From Curtobacterium sp. MCBA15_001 (GTDB taxonomy: Bacteria > Actinomycetota > Actinomycetes > Actinomycetales > Microbacteriaceae): 51,961 nucleotides of DNA. Each line of letters starts with the position of its first letter. The stretch's first letter is position 1. Positions 27,959 through 36,443 of this stretch are shown piece by piece. The DNA lies in NCBI RefSeq assembly GCF_001864835.1, contig NZ_MJGI01000021.1, positions 36,044 to 88,004 on the forward strand, written 5' to 3'. The notes below the pieces were generated by a model. The model was not told the origin of the DNA and ran no database searches. It saw only the letters and a program-made list of their open reading frames with translations. Made by a program: the position numbers and the translations under genes.

Positions 27959-28417
27959 ATGAGCGACGTCCGCGGCGAGGGGCCGTTCTTCCACGGCACC
28001 ACCGCAGCCCTCGTGGTCGGCGACCTGCTGACGCCGGGGTTCCGGTCGCGGTACCGGCCCGAGGTCGTGATGCGCCACGTCTACTTCACGGCGCTCGTGG
28101 ACGGCGCCGGGCTGGCCGCCGAGCTCGCGGTGCTGCTCGCGACCCGCGATGCAGCCGCTGCGGACGGTCCGTCTGCGGGCGAGCCCGTGCTCCCGCGCGT
28201 GTACCGCGTCGAACCGACGGGGCCGTTCGAGGACGACCCGAACCTGACCGACAAGAAGTTCCCGGGCAACCCGACCCGGTCGTTCCGCAGCGCCGACCCG
28301 GTGCGCATCGTCGCCGAGGTCACCGACTGGACCCGGCTGACCCCCGAGGCGCTGCAGCTGTGGCGCGAACGCCTCGCCGTGCTCACGGGGAACGGTGGCG
28401 GCGAGATCATCAACTGA
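27959..28417 (+). CDS. arr: Rifampin ADP-ribosyltransferase Arr
   Basis: 152 residues, complete for the family (about 140-150). It has the landmarks GPFFHGT, VGDLLTPGFRS, HVYFTA, RVYRVEPTGPFEDDPN and DKKFPGNPTRSFRS, and EVTDW near the C-terminus. Arr enzymes transfer ADP-ribose from NAD+ to rifamycins and inactivate them, so the gene predicts intrinsic rifampicin tolerance. Its GC content looks like the neighbours', so recent transfer is not evident. It is transcribed toward the CPBP protease, kinase and regulator genes. Likely leaderless. Confidence 0.92.
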   Translation: MSDVRGEGPFFHGTTAALVVGDLLTPGFRSRYRPEVVMRHVYFTALVDGAGLAAELAVLLATRDAAAADGPSAGEPVLPRVYRVEPTGPFEDDPNLTDKKFPGNPTRSFRSADPVRIVAEVTDWTRLTPEALQLWRERLAVLTGNGGGEIIN

Positions 28418-28538
28418 CGCGTCTCCTCCGAAGGGATGGTGTCCGGCGCTTCCTCCCGATGCCGGTCGTCCGGCGTGCGCACCGTTCCTAGCGTCGACGT
28501 GTGGCCGATCGTCGGTCACGCATCCGACGGAGGACACC

Positions 28539-29456
28539 ATGACCACCATCGACCGGCCTCGACCCCAGGCTCCGGGCAGCGCCTCGGGCCTCGTCCGCCG
28601 ACACCCGCTCGTCGCGTTCGCGGTCCTGGCGTGCGGCCTCAGCTGGCTCGCCTGGATCCCCTACGTGCTGTCGCCGCACGGCCTCGGCGTGTGGGACCTG
28701 CACGTCCCGGAGCTGTTCGGCTCCGCGCAGCTCGCCGGGGTCCTGCCCGGGGCGCTGCTCGGCCCGCTCGGCGCGGCGTTCGTCGTCACGGCGGTCACCG
28801 ACGGTCGCGCGGGACTGCGCACCTGGGTCGGTCGGCTCTGGCGGTGGCGCGTCGCATGGCAGTGGTACGCCCTGGCGCTCGTCGGCGTCCCGCTCCTGGT
28901 GCTCGCCGCCGGCGCGATCGCCTCGGGCGGCGTCATGCGTGCGCCGTCCTTGATCGCCCTCGCGACCCTGGTGCCCGCCCTCGCCCTCCAGATGGTGACG
29001 ACCGGCCTGTCCGAGGAGCCCGGCTGGCGGGACTTCGCGCTCCCCCGGCTGCAGCGTCGCTTCGGCCCGCTCGGTGCCGCGGCGGTCCTCGGCCCGCTGT
29101 GGGCACTGTGGCACATGCCGCTGTTCCTGTCCGACTGGGGCGGCTGGCCGGATGCGCACTGGACGGCACCGCTCGTCTTCGCCGGCTTCACGATCACCTT
29201 CAACGTCGTGATGGCGTGGGTCTTCAACCGCACGGGCGAGAGCCTGCCGCTGTCCGTCCTGCTGCACGTCGGCGTGAACAACACGGTGTCGGTGCTGTGG
29301 ACCGACATGTTCCCGGGCATCGACGCCGACCGCGGGGTGCTCGTGCTGTTCGTCGGCGCCACCGTCGCCGCCACCGTGATCGTCATCGCCACCCGGGGTC
29401 GCCTCGGGTACACCGGCGAGCGCTCCTCCGTAGACTCCGCTCATGGCCAGCGCTGA
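28539..29456 (+). CDS. CPBP family intramembrane metalloprotease
   Basis: 305 residues with about eight transmembrane helices. The Abi/CPBP motifs are present: motif 1 SEEPGWRDFALPRLQ (Glu159, Glu160, Arg164), motif 2 WALWHMPLF (His192) and a third histidine in LLHVGVNN. These are the glutamates and histidines that coordinate metal in this Rce1/Abi group. Bacterial members are linked to prenyl-protein processing, bacteriocin immunity or signalling; no specific role can be assigned. ATG 28539 has GGAGGA upstream. The end overlaps the following kinase gene by 14 bases. Confidence 0.9.
   Translation: MTTIDRPRPQAPGSASGLVRRHPLVAFAVLACGLSWLAWIPYVLSPHGLGVWDLHVPELFGSAQLAGVLPGALLGPLGAAFVVTAVTDGRAGLRTWVGRLWRWRVAWQWYALALVGVPLLVLAAGAIASGGVMRAPSLIALATLVPALALQMVTTGLSEEPGWRDFALPRLQRRFGPLGAAAVLGPLWALWHMPLFLSDWGGWPDAHWTAPLVFAGFTITFNVVMAWVFNRTGESLPLSVLLHVGVNNTVSVLWTDMFPGIDADRGVLVLFVGATVAATVIVIATRGRLGYTGERSSVDSAHGQR
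29431..29436 (+). promoter_or_regulatory. Putative internal -10 of leaderless kinase promoter
   Basis: TAGACT inside the 3' end of the CPBP gene, six bases before ATG 29443. Confidence 0.45.
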
Positions 29457-30708
29457 CGCCCGCGAGCCGGTCGCCGCACCGGTGCGCCGCCGTGACCTCG
29501 TCGTCGCCGCCGTCGTCGCTGCCGTGTCCGTCTCCCTGCTCACGTCCCTGCCCGCGCTCGACGCGACGGATCCGGACGCCGTGCCGCTCGACGCACCGGC
29601 GGTGGCCTCGGTCGGCTGGTCGCTGCTGCTGAGCGTCCTGCTCCTGCAGTCGGCCGCGCTCGTCGTCGTCCGCCGGGCACCCGCCACGGTCCTGGTCGCC
29701 GTCGCCGTGCTCGGCGTCGTGCCGGCGGCGAGCGCCGGTGGCACGGCGGGCCTGACGGCGCTGCCCGTCGGTGTCGCCGTCGTCCTGCTGACCCTGCTCG
29801 TGCCTCCGGTCCGGCGGTGGCCGGCCCTCGCCCTGGCCGGGGCGCTCGTCGCCACCGCCTCGGCCGTGAACGCCGTGGTCGCCCTGGACACGCCGCTCGG
29901 CCTCGCGGTCGGCCAGGGTGTCCTGCAGGCGGTCGGCACCGTCGGGCTGCCCCTGCTCGCCACGCTCGTCGTCCGCTCCCGCCGCGAGGTCCGGTCCGCC
30001 CGCACGGCCGAACGCCACGCGATGGTCGACGCGACCCTGGCACGTGAGCGTGCGGCGATGGCCCGGGAACTCCACGACATCGCTGCGCACCACCTGTCCG
30101 GCATCGCCCTGATGGCCGGGGTCGTCGACCGCCAGATCGACACCGAGCCCGACAAGGCCCACGCCGGGGTGCGACAGGTCCGCGAGCAGAGCACGGCCGT
30201 CCTCGACGACCTCCGCCGCCTGGTCGGCCTGTTGCGCGACGACACGGCTGCCGGGCGGTCCGTCGAGACCTTCGCGGCCCTCCCGGCCCTGGTCGAGCGT
30301 GCCGCCGTCGACGCGCGCTACACCGTCCTGACCGACGACCCGGACGCGCCGGTCGGCGCCGGGGTCGGCCCGCTCGCGCAGCTGGCGGCGTACCGGACCG
30401 TCCAGGAGGCCCTGACCAACGCCGCCAGGCACGCTGCGGGTTCCGTGTGCACCGTCCAGGTCGACGACCGGTCCCCGGACACCGTCACCGTCGTGGTCCA
30501 CAACGACCGGCCCGGTCGGCAAGCCGACGGTCGGCCCGGTCGGCCCGTCGACGGCCGGCCCGACGGGCGGGCTGCGTCGAGCGGCTTCGGGCTGGTCGGC
30601 ATGCGCGAGCGTGCGGAACTGGTCGGTGCCACCCTGTCGCACGGCCCCGCCGCGGACGGCGGATGGGACGTCCGGCTGGTCCTGCCCCGGGACGGTGGTG
30701 CCGCGTGA
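29443..30708 (+). CDS. Two-component sensor histidine kinase (HisKA_3 type)
   Basis: 421 residues: about five transmembrane helices across 18-178 with little extracellular sequence, then His211 in ARELHDIAAHHLSGIAL and an HATPase_c domain with QEALTNAARHA and SSGFGLVGMRERAEL. Between the N-box and the glycine-rich box is an unusual basic repeat (about 351-380) built on GRP and DGRP units, a likely disordered loop over the ATP lid. The stop overlaps the regulator GTG by four bases. Partner of the regulator downstream; the CPBP protease upstream overlaps it and may feed or modulate the signal (inference). Confidence 0.93.
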   Translation: MASADAREPVAAPVRRRDLVVAAVVAAVSVSLLTSLPALDATDPDAVPLDAPAVASVGWSLLLSVLLLQSAALVVVRRAPATVLVAVAVLGVVPAASAGGTAGLTALPVGVAVVLLTLLVPPVRRWPALALAGALVATASAVNAVVALDTPLGLAVGQGVLQAVGTVGLPLLATLVVRSRREVRSARTAERHAMVDATLARERAAMARELHDIAAHHLSGIALMAGVVDRQIDTEPDKAHAGVRQVREQSTAVLDDLRRLVGLLRDDTAAGRSVETFAALPALVERAAVDARYTVLTDDPDAPVGAGVGPLAQLAAYRTVQEALTNAARHAAGSVCTVQVDDRSPDTVTVVVHNDRPGRQADGRPGRPVDGRPDGRAASSGFGLVGMRERAELVGATLSHGPAADGGWDVRLVLPRDGGAA

Positions 30709-31373
30709 TCCGCGTGCTCGTCGCCGACGACCAGGCGCTCGTCCGTGCCGGGATCGCCGCGCTCCTGGACGCCGAACCCGACCTGGAGGTCGTCGGGGTG
30801 GCGAGCGACGGCGCCGAGGCACTGGCGCTCGCCCGCTCGACCCGGCCGGACGTCGCGTGCCTGGACATCCGGATGCCGGCCGTCGACGGCATCGAGGTCG
30901 CCCGGCAGCTCTGCGCACCCGACGCCGACCCCGCGGTGCCCGTCCTGATGCTCACCACGTTCGACCTCGACGACCTGGTGTTCGGCGCGCTCGAGGCCGG
31001 CGCGTCCGGCTTCCTGCTCAAGGACGCCGACCCGGACACCATCGTCGGGGCCGTCCGGCAGGTGGCCGCGGGGAACGGCACGATCGACCACCAGCTCACC
31101 CGCCGGGTCCTGCGGGAGTTCGTCGAGCGCCGGCAGCTGCAGCCCGTGACGGGCGGCCGCGCCGACGGGCTGCTCACCGCCCGCGAGCGCGACGTGCTGC
31201 TGCTGTTGGCCCAGGGCATGTCGAACGAGGAGATCGCCGGCACGCTGGTGGTCGAGCTGTCGACGGTGAAGTCCCACGTGGCACGGATCCTGCCGAAGCT
31301 CGGCGTGCGGTCGCGGCTGCAGGCGGTGGTGTGGGCGTACCAGAACCGCATCGTGCGGCCCGCCGGGGACTAG
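30705..31373 (+). CDS. NarL/LuxR-family response regulator
   Basis: 222 residues: receiver domain with ADD at 7-9, phosphoacceptor Asp54 in ACLDIRMP, and Lys in GFLLKDA. The C-terminal LuxR helix-turn-helix has LTARERDVLLLLAQGMSNEEIA and STVKSHVARILPKLGVRSR. GTG 30705 overlaps the kinase stop (GTGA). Its TAG stop and the TAG stop of convergent tsaE share the palindrome CTAG at 31370-31373, so the two genes abut with no spacer. Targets unknown; the CPBP gene and the divergent surface peptidase are candidates. Confidence 0.95.
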   Translation: MIRVLVADDQALVRAGIAALLDAEPDLEVVGVASDGAEALALARSTRPDVACLDIRMPAVDGIEVARQLCAPDADPAVPVLMLTTFDLDDLVFGALEAGASGFLLKDADPDTIVGAVRQVAAGNGTIDHQLTRRVLREFVERRQLQPVTGGRADGLLTARERDVLLLLAQGMSNEEIAGTLVVELSTVKSHVARILPKLGVRSRLQAVVWAYQNRIVRPAGD

Positions 31374-31897
31374 AGCGCCACGCCGTCCCAGCGCGGGCCC
31401 GTGCCGGTGACGACCACGCGGCGGGGCTCGTCGGGGACGTCGTCCGGGTCGGTGTCCTCCGTGCCCGGCGCGTCGCCCGGGCCGGTCGCGCCTGGCGCCT
31501 CGCCCGCGCCGGTCGGGCGGGAGATCTCGACGTCGAGCACGCTGTCACTGATGCCGTCGACCATGCCCCGGCCCCACTCGACCACCACGATCGCGGCGTC
31601 CCAGTCGAGGTCCAGGTCGTCGAGCTCGACCGGGTCGGACAGCCGGTAGGCGTCGACGTGCACCAGGTCCGGACCGGCCGTCGTGGGATGGGTCCGGGCG
31701 AGCACGAACGTCGGGCTCGAGACCTGCCCGCGAGCACCGAGGGCCGCTCCGAGCCCGCGCGTCATGGTCGTCTTGCCGGCGCCGAGCGGCCCGGTCAGCA
31801 CGACGAGGTCCCCACCGCGCAGGACCCCGGCCAGCCGTGCACCGAGCTCCCCCATCGCGGCACTCGACGCGACGGTGGTGTCGAGCAGGACGTTCAC
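31370..31897 (-). CDS. tsaE: t6A biosynthesis ATPase TsaE
   Basis: 175 residues. The P-loop ATPase that supports the TsaB-TsaD complex: GPLGAGKTTMTRGLG (Walker A), VSSPTFVLAR, VDAYRL and VVEWGRG. A C-terminal acidic, glycine/proline-rich extension (about 130-165) exceeds the usual length of about 150. GTG 31897 overlaps the stop of the upstream alr gene by four bases. It is last in glmS-acpS-alr-alr-tsaE; tsaB, its usual next neighbour, lies 5.4 kb downstream past a block on the opposite strand. Confidence 0.95.
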   Translation of the reverse strand: MNVLLDTTVASSAAMGELGARLAGVLRGGDLVVLTGPLGAGKTTMTRGLGAALGARGQVSSPTFVLARTHPTTAGPDLVHVDAYRLSDPVELDDLDLDWDAAIVVVEWGRGMVDGISDSVLDVEISRPTGAGEAPGATGPGDAPGTEDTDPDDVPDEPRRVVVTGTGPRWDGVAL

Positions 31898-33057
31898 GCG
31901 TGCTCTCCGCGCAGGTACGCGCCGACCCGGCCTTCGACCGAGTGGCCCTGGTACACGCGGGGCACCCGGGGGCCGATGCGGCAGACGATCTCCTCGCCGA
32001 TGGTGTCGAGCGCCTCGCCCCACTCGAGGACGGTCGTCTCGTCGTGCTCCCCGGTGCCGAACAGCACGACCGTGTCGCCCACGCGGACGTCGTCGTCGCC
32101 GACGTCGACCAGGAACTGGTCCATCGCGACCCGACCGGCAATCGGGTAGCGCGTCCCACCGATCGCCACCTCGACACGGCCCTGCGCGAGGCGCGGCACC
32201 CCGTCCGCGTAGCCGACGGGCACGAGCGCGAGGGTGGTCTCCGCCGAGGTCCGGTACGTGTAGTCGTACGAGACGCCGGTGCCGGCCGACACGCGCTTGG
32301 TCTTCGCCACCGACGCCGTCAGGGTCATCACCGGCTCGAGCCCGAGGTCCGCCGCCGAGACACCGTCCGCGCCGGGGATGCCGAACAGGTTCGCCCCCAT
32401 CCGGACCATGTCCTTGCGGTACTCCTTGCGCGTCAACCCGGCGAGCGAGGCGGCGACGTGCTCCATCGGCAGGTCCAGCCCCAGGTCCTCGGCCTGTTCG
32501 ACCGCCCGGTCGAACAGCGACACCGCGGTGGCGTCGTCCTCGTCCGAGGACTCGGCCAGGTGCGTGTAGGCCGCGACGACCTCGATGCGCCCGGCGCGCT
32601 GGGCGTCCCGCGCGAGTTCGACGAGCGCGGGCCAGTCGTCGAGCGACGACCCGTCGCGGTGCAGGCCCGTGTCGACGCCCAGGTGCACCCGCGCCGGTCG
32701 GTGGTCGACGGCGTCGACGACCCGCTGCAGCTCGGCGACGTTCGAGACGCCCAGGTCGAGCGCGGAGTCGATCGCGTCGCGGAAGTCCAGCGCCGGGTCG
32801 TGCTGCCAGGTGAACAGGTGGACGTCCTCGCCGACACCGATCGCCCGCAGCCGCAGTGCCGCGGGCACGGTGAGCACGCCGATCCAGCGGATGCCGGCGT
32901 CGACTGCGGCCAGGGCGATCGGCTCGAGGCCGTGCCCGTACGCGTCGGCCTTCATGATCGCCATCACCTCGACGGGGTCCATCCACCCGCGGACCAGGTC
33001 GAGGTTGGCGCGGTAGGCGTCCAGGTCGACCACGGCCTGGCGCAGGGGCGCGCTCAC
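31894..33057 (-). CDS. alr: Alanine racemase, second tandem copy
   Basis: 387-residue PLP enzyme of the alanine racemase fold. The PLP lysine is Lys36 in MKADAYGHG, with HLGVDTGLHRDG, the barrel region VRMGANLFGI, and GTGVSYDYTYRT carrying the second catalytic tyrosine. It supplies D-alanine for peptidoglycan. The sequence is quite diverged from the copy upstream (for example LFTWQHD and RKDMVRMGANLFG), so the pair is old and may differ in substrate. GTG 33057 overlaps the upstream alr stop (GTGA). Confidence 0.9.
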   Translation of the reverse strand: MSAPLRQAVVDLDAYRANLDLVRGWMDPVEVMAIMKADAYGHGLEPIALAAVDAGIRWIGVLTVPAALRLRAIGVGEDVHLFTWQHDPALDFRDAIDSALDLGVSNVAELQRVVDAVDHRPARVHLGVDTGLHRDGSSLDDWPALVELARDAQRAGRIEVVAAYTHLAESSDEDDATAVSLFDRAVEQAEDLGLDLPMEHVAASLAGLTRKEYRKDMVRMGANLFGIPGADGVSAADLGLEPVMTLTASVAKTKRVSAGTGVSYDYTYRTSAETTLALVPVGYADGVPRLAQGRVEVAIGGTRYPIAGRVAMDQFLVDVGDDDVRVGDTVVLFGTGEHDETTVLEWGEALDTIGEEIVCRIGPRVPRVYQGHSVEGRVGAYLRGEHA

Positions 33058-34157
33058 GTCGTCCTCCGTTCGATGCTCCGGCCGAGCCGGGCGACGACCT
33101 CGTAGTTGATGGTGCCGACCGCGGCGGCCCAGTCCTCGACCGCGGGGTCGCCGTTCGCGGGGTCGCCCCAGAGCACGACCTCGTCACCGACCGCGACGTC
33201 CGCGTCGCCGATGTCGACGTGCATGGCGTTCATCGCCACCCGGCCGACGACCGGGAACCGACGGTCACCGATGCGGACGGACACGTGGTTGCCGAACGCG
33301 CGGTCGAACCCGTCCGCGTACCCGAGGCCGATCACCGCGAGCCGCGTGTCGGTCTCGGCGCGCCAGGTGTAGCCGTAGCTGACGCCGTCGCCCGCGGGCA
33401 CGACGACCGTGCGCAGCACCGCCGCGGTCAGCCGCATCGCCGGGCGCAGTCCCAGCTCGGCCGAGGTCCGGTCGGGGAAGGGACTGAGTCCGTAGAGCGC
33501 GATGCCGACCCGCGCCAGGTCGCGACGGGTCTCGGGCAGCGCGATGCTCGCGGCGCTGGCGGCGAGGTGCACCACGTCCGGACGGATCCCCCGTGCGGCG
33601 AGCCCGTCGAGGGCCCGCTGCAGGGCGGCGTCCTGGTCGAGGTCGTCGGAGCGCGACGCGTTCGACAGGTGGGACATGAGTCCTTCGACCCGGGTCCGGG
33701 CACCGGCACGGGCGAGGGCGCCGGCGCGGTCGAAGAGCTCGGGCCACTCGGACTCGACGGCACCGTTGCGGCTCAGGCCCGTGTCGACGCAGACGTGCAC
33801 GGCGGGGACCTCGGCGTCGGCCGCGCTCGAGAGCTGCTCGACGCTCGACACCGCCGGGGTGATGCCGTACTGCGCCGCACGCCGGAAGTCCTCGTCGGGG
33901 GCGTGCAGCCAGGCGAGGATGCGGACGCCCTCGTCGATGCCGGCCTGCCGGAGCGCGATGCCCTCGTCGATGTCGGCGACGCCGAGCCACTCCGCGCCGG
34001 CGTCCACGAACGCGCGGGCGGCGTCAGCCGCGCCGTGCCCGTAGCCGTTCGCCTTGACGACGGCGACGACGCCGGACGGGGCCACCTGGTCGGCGAGCGT
34101 CGCGTAGTTGGCGATCAATGCCTCCCGGTCGACCGTGATCCCGGTGAACGCACTCAC
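33054..34157 (-). CDS. alr: Alanine racemase, first tandem copy
   Basis: 367 residues. PLP lysine Lys35 in VVKANGYGHGA, HVCVDTGLSRNG, HLSNASRSDD, RVGIALYGLSPFPD and GDGVSYGYTWRAE, with AMNAMHVDIGD in the C-terminal beta domain. All expected alanine racemase landmarks are present. This copy looks the more canonical of the two. GTG 34157 overlaps the acpS stop by four bases, and its own stop overlaps the next alr gene, so the whole run is translationally coupled. Confidence 0.93.
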   Translation of the reverse strand: MSAFTGITVDREALIANYATLADQVAPSGVVAVVKANGYGHGAADAARAFVDAGAEWLGVADIDEGIALRQAGIDEGVRILAWLHAPDEDFRRAAQYGITPAVSSVEQLSSAADAEVPAVHVCVDTGLSRNGAVESEWPELFDRAGALARAGARTRVEGLMSHLSNASRSDDLDQDAALQRALDGLAARGIRPDVVHLAASAASIALPETRRDLARVGIALYGLSPFPDRTSAELGLRPAMRLTAAVLRTVVVPAGDGVSYGYTWRAETDTRLAVIGLGYADGFDRAFGNHVSVRIGDRRFPVVGRVAMNAMHVDIGDADVAVGDEVVLWGDPANGDPAVEDWAAAVGTINYEVVARLGRSIERRTT

Positions 34158-34525
34158 TTCTCTCCCTCGATGACCACGAACGCCGTCGCGATCCCACCGT
34201 CGTGCGACAGCGACAGGTGCACCGACCCGACGCCGCGCGCCGCCGCCACCCGCTGTGCCTCGCGCCGGAGCGTCAGCGACGGGTTCCGCTGGTCGTCGGA
34301 GACGACCTCGAGGTCCTGCCAGCTCAGTCCCGCACTCGACCCGAACGCCTTGATCAGCGCCTCCTTCGCCGCGAACCGCGCGGCCAACGAGGCGACCGGA
34401 CGCGGCTCACCGTCACGGAGCTGCTCGGACGGCGTGAACAGCCGCGTGCGCATCGCCGGCGTGCGCGTGAGCACCCGCTCGAACCGCTCCAGGTCCACGA
34501 CGTCGACCCCGATGCCGATGATCAC
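34154..34525 (-). CDS. acpS: Holo-[acyl-carrier-protein] synthase
   Basis: 123 residues, normal for AcpS. It transfers 4'-phosphopantetheine from CoA to acyl carrier protein. The metal-binding motifs are IGIGVDVVDLERFE at the N-terminus and ARFAAKEALIKAFG in the middle, with VHLSLSHDGGIATAFVV near the end. GTG 34525 lies 8 bases after the glmS stop. It is second in glmS-acpS-alr-alr-tsaE. Confidence 0.95.
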   Translation of the reverse strand: MIIGIGVDVVDLERFERVLTRTPAMRTRLFTPSEQLRDGEPRPVASLAARFAAKEALIKAFGSSAGLSWQDLEVVSDDQRNPSLTLRREAQRVAAARGVGSVHLSLSHDGGIATAFVVIEGEK

Positions 34526-34533
34526 GTCCGTGA

Positions 34534-36381
34534 CTACTCGACGGTGACCGACTTCGCCAGGTTGCGGGGCTGGTCGACGTCCAGCCCCTTGGCCGCAGCG
34601 AGTTCCATGCCGAACATGTGCAGCGGTGCGACCGCCAGCAGCGGCTCGAACAGCGGCGTCGCGAGCGGGATGCGGAGCACCTCGTCGGCGAAGGGCAGCA
34701 CCGCGGCGTCGCCCTCTTCCGCGATGGCGATCACCCGGGCACCGCGCGCGCGGATCTCCTGGATGTTCGACACGACCTTCGGGTGCAGCGACCGGGCGTC
34801 ACGCGGCGACGGCACGATCACGAAGACGATCTGGCCGGGCTCGATGAGCGCGATCGGACCGTGCTTGAGCTCGCCCGCGGCGAAGCCCTCGGCGTGGATG
34901 TAGGCGAGCTCCTTGAGCTTGAGCGCACCCTCGAGCGCGATCGGGTACCCGACGTGGCGGCCGAGGAACAGCACGCTGCGGGTGTCCGCCATCCACTTGG
35001 CCAGCTCGGCCACGCCCGAGGCGTCGGCGATGGTCTGCTCGAGCTTGCCGGACAACCCCTCGAGCTCGGCGACCTGCTCGGCGATCTGCGCAGCGCTCAG
35101 CGTGCCGCGGAGGGTGGCGAGGTGGAGCCCCAGCAGGTAGAGCGCGACGCCCTGCGCCAGGAAGGCCTTCGTGGACGCGACCGCGACCTCGGGGCCGGCG
35201 TGCGTGTAGATCACCGCGTCGGACTCGCGCGGGATCGTCGCACCCTGGGTGTTGCAGATCGAGAGGACCTGGGCGCCCTGCTCACGGGCGTACTTGACGG
35301 CCATCAGCGTGTCCATCGTCTCGCCGGACTGGCTGATCGAGACGACGAGCGTGCGGTCGTCGAGCACCGGGTCGCGGTACCGGAACTCGTGCGCGAGCTC
35401 GACCTCGACCGGGATGCGGGCCCACTGCTCGATGGCGTACTTGCCGAGGATTCCGGCGTAGGCCGCGGTGCCGCAGGCGATGACGATGACGCGGTCGACC
35501 TGCTGCAGGCGCTCGGCGATCGGGTCGAGGTCGGTCAGGGTGACGGCGCCGTCGTGCACGCGGCCGAGGATGGTCTTGGCGACGGCCTCGGGCTCCTCCG
35601 AGATCTCCTTCGCCATGAAGGAGCTCCAGCCGCCCTTGTCCGCGGCGGAGGCGTCCCAGTTCACCTCGAACTCGCTCGGCTCAGCCGGGCTGCCGTCGAA
35701 GTGGATGACGTCCACGCCGTCGGGGCGGATCGTCGCGATCTCGTCCTGCCCGATGGACAGCGCGCGCTGGGTGTACGCCACGAAGGCCGCGACGTCCGAC
35801 CCCATGAAGTTCTCGCCGTCGCCCAGCCCGACCACAAGGGGCGAGTTGCGACGGGCACCGACGACGACACCGGGCTGGTCGGCGTGCACCACGAGGAGCG
35901 TGAACGCGCCGTCGAGTCGCTGCACGGTCTGCTGCATCGCGCTCGTCAGGTCGCCCGTGACGCGGAACGCCTTGGCGACCAGGTGCGCGGCGACCTCGGA
36001 GTCGGTCTCGCTGAGGAACTCGACCCCGTCGGCGACGAGCTCGTCCCGCAGCGTCGCGAAGTTCTCGATGATGCCGTTGTGGATCAGCGCCAGCTTGCCG
36101 CCGTCGGCCAGGTGCGGGTGGGCGTTCTCGTCCGTCGGGCCACCGTGCGTCGCCCAACGGGTGTGCCCGATGCCGGTGCCGCCGTCCGCGATGGGGTGCT
36201 CGGCGAGTTCGTCGACCAGCATCTGCAGCTTGCCGGCCTTCTTCGCCGAGGTCAGGTCACCGGCCGGGTCGATGACCGCGATGCCGGCCGAGTCGTACCC
36301 CCGGTACTCGAGTCGTCGCAGCCCACCCAGGAGCACGTCCGTGCTGCTCTTGCTGCCGACGTAGCCCACGATTCCACACAT
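34534..36381 (-). CDS. glmS: Glutamine-fructose-6-phosphate aminotransferase (isomerizing)
   Basis: Makes glucosamine-6-phosphate, the entry step to UDP-GlcNAc and peptidoglycan. 615 residues: N-terminal class II amidotransferase with Cys2 nucleophile (MCGIVGYVGS) and TRWATHG, then two SIS domains (about 290-430 and 460-600) with SISQSGETMDTL and EGFAAGELKHGPIALI, ending PRNLAKSVTVE. ATG 36381 is preceded by TAGGAT seven bases upstream, so the message is probably leaderless. No glmS ribozyme is present. glmM, two steps later in the pathway, is at 38125. Confidence 0.97.
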   Translation of the reverse strand: MCGIVGYVGSKSSTDVLLGGLRRLEYRGYDSAGIAVIDPAGDLTSAKKAGKLQMLVDELAEHPIADGGTGIGHTRWATHGGPTDENAHPHLADGGKLALIHNGIIENFATLRDELVADGVEFLSETDSEVAAHLVAKAFRVTGDLTSAMQQTVQRLDGAFTLLVVHADQPGVVVGARRNSPLVVGLGDGENFMGSDVAAFVAYTQRALSIGQDEIATIRPDGVDVIHFDGSPAEPSEFEVNWDASAADKGGWSSFMAKEISEEPEAVAKTILGRVHDGAVTLTDLDPIAERLQQVDRVIVIACGTAAYAGILGKYAIEQWARIPVEVELAHEFRYRDPVLDDRTLVVSISQSGETMDTLMAVKYAREQGAQVLSICNTQGATIPRESDAVIYTHAGPEVAVASTKAFLAQGVALYLLGLHLATLRGTLSAAQIAEQVAELEGLSGKLEQTIADASGVAELAKWMADTRSVLFLGRHVGYPIALEGALKLKELAYIHAEGFAAGELKHGPIALIEPGQIVFVIVPSPRDARSLHPKVVSNIQEIRARGARVIAIAEEGDAAVLPFADEVLRIPLATPLFEPLLAVAPLHMFGMELAAAKGLDVDQPRNLAKSVTVE

Positions 36382-36388
36382 GGCGTCG

Positions 36389-36394
36389 ATCCTA
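36389..36394 (-). promoter_or_regulatory. Putative -10 of leaderless glmS promoter
   Basis: TAGGAT, seven bases, then ATG at 36381. Confidence 0.55.
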
Positions 36395-36443
36395 CGATGC
36401 CGTCGAGCCCGCTCACTGCGAAGCAGCAGACCCCGGGGATACC

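Noticed and set aside
26025..31373. Genomic island brought by a mobile element
   Set aside because: No integrase, transposase, terminal repeats or tRNA attachment site is visible, and base composition matches the surroundings. The insertion is noted only as a synteny break.
36382..36443. glmS ribozyme
   Set aside because: The glmS message appears leaderless with only about 60 bases upstream to the divergent gene; there is no space or structure for the ribozyme.
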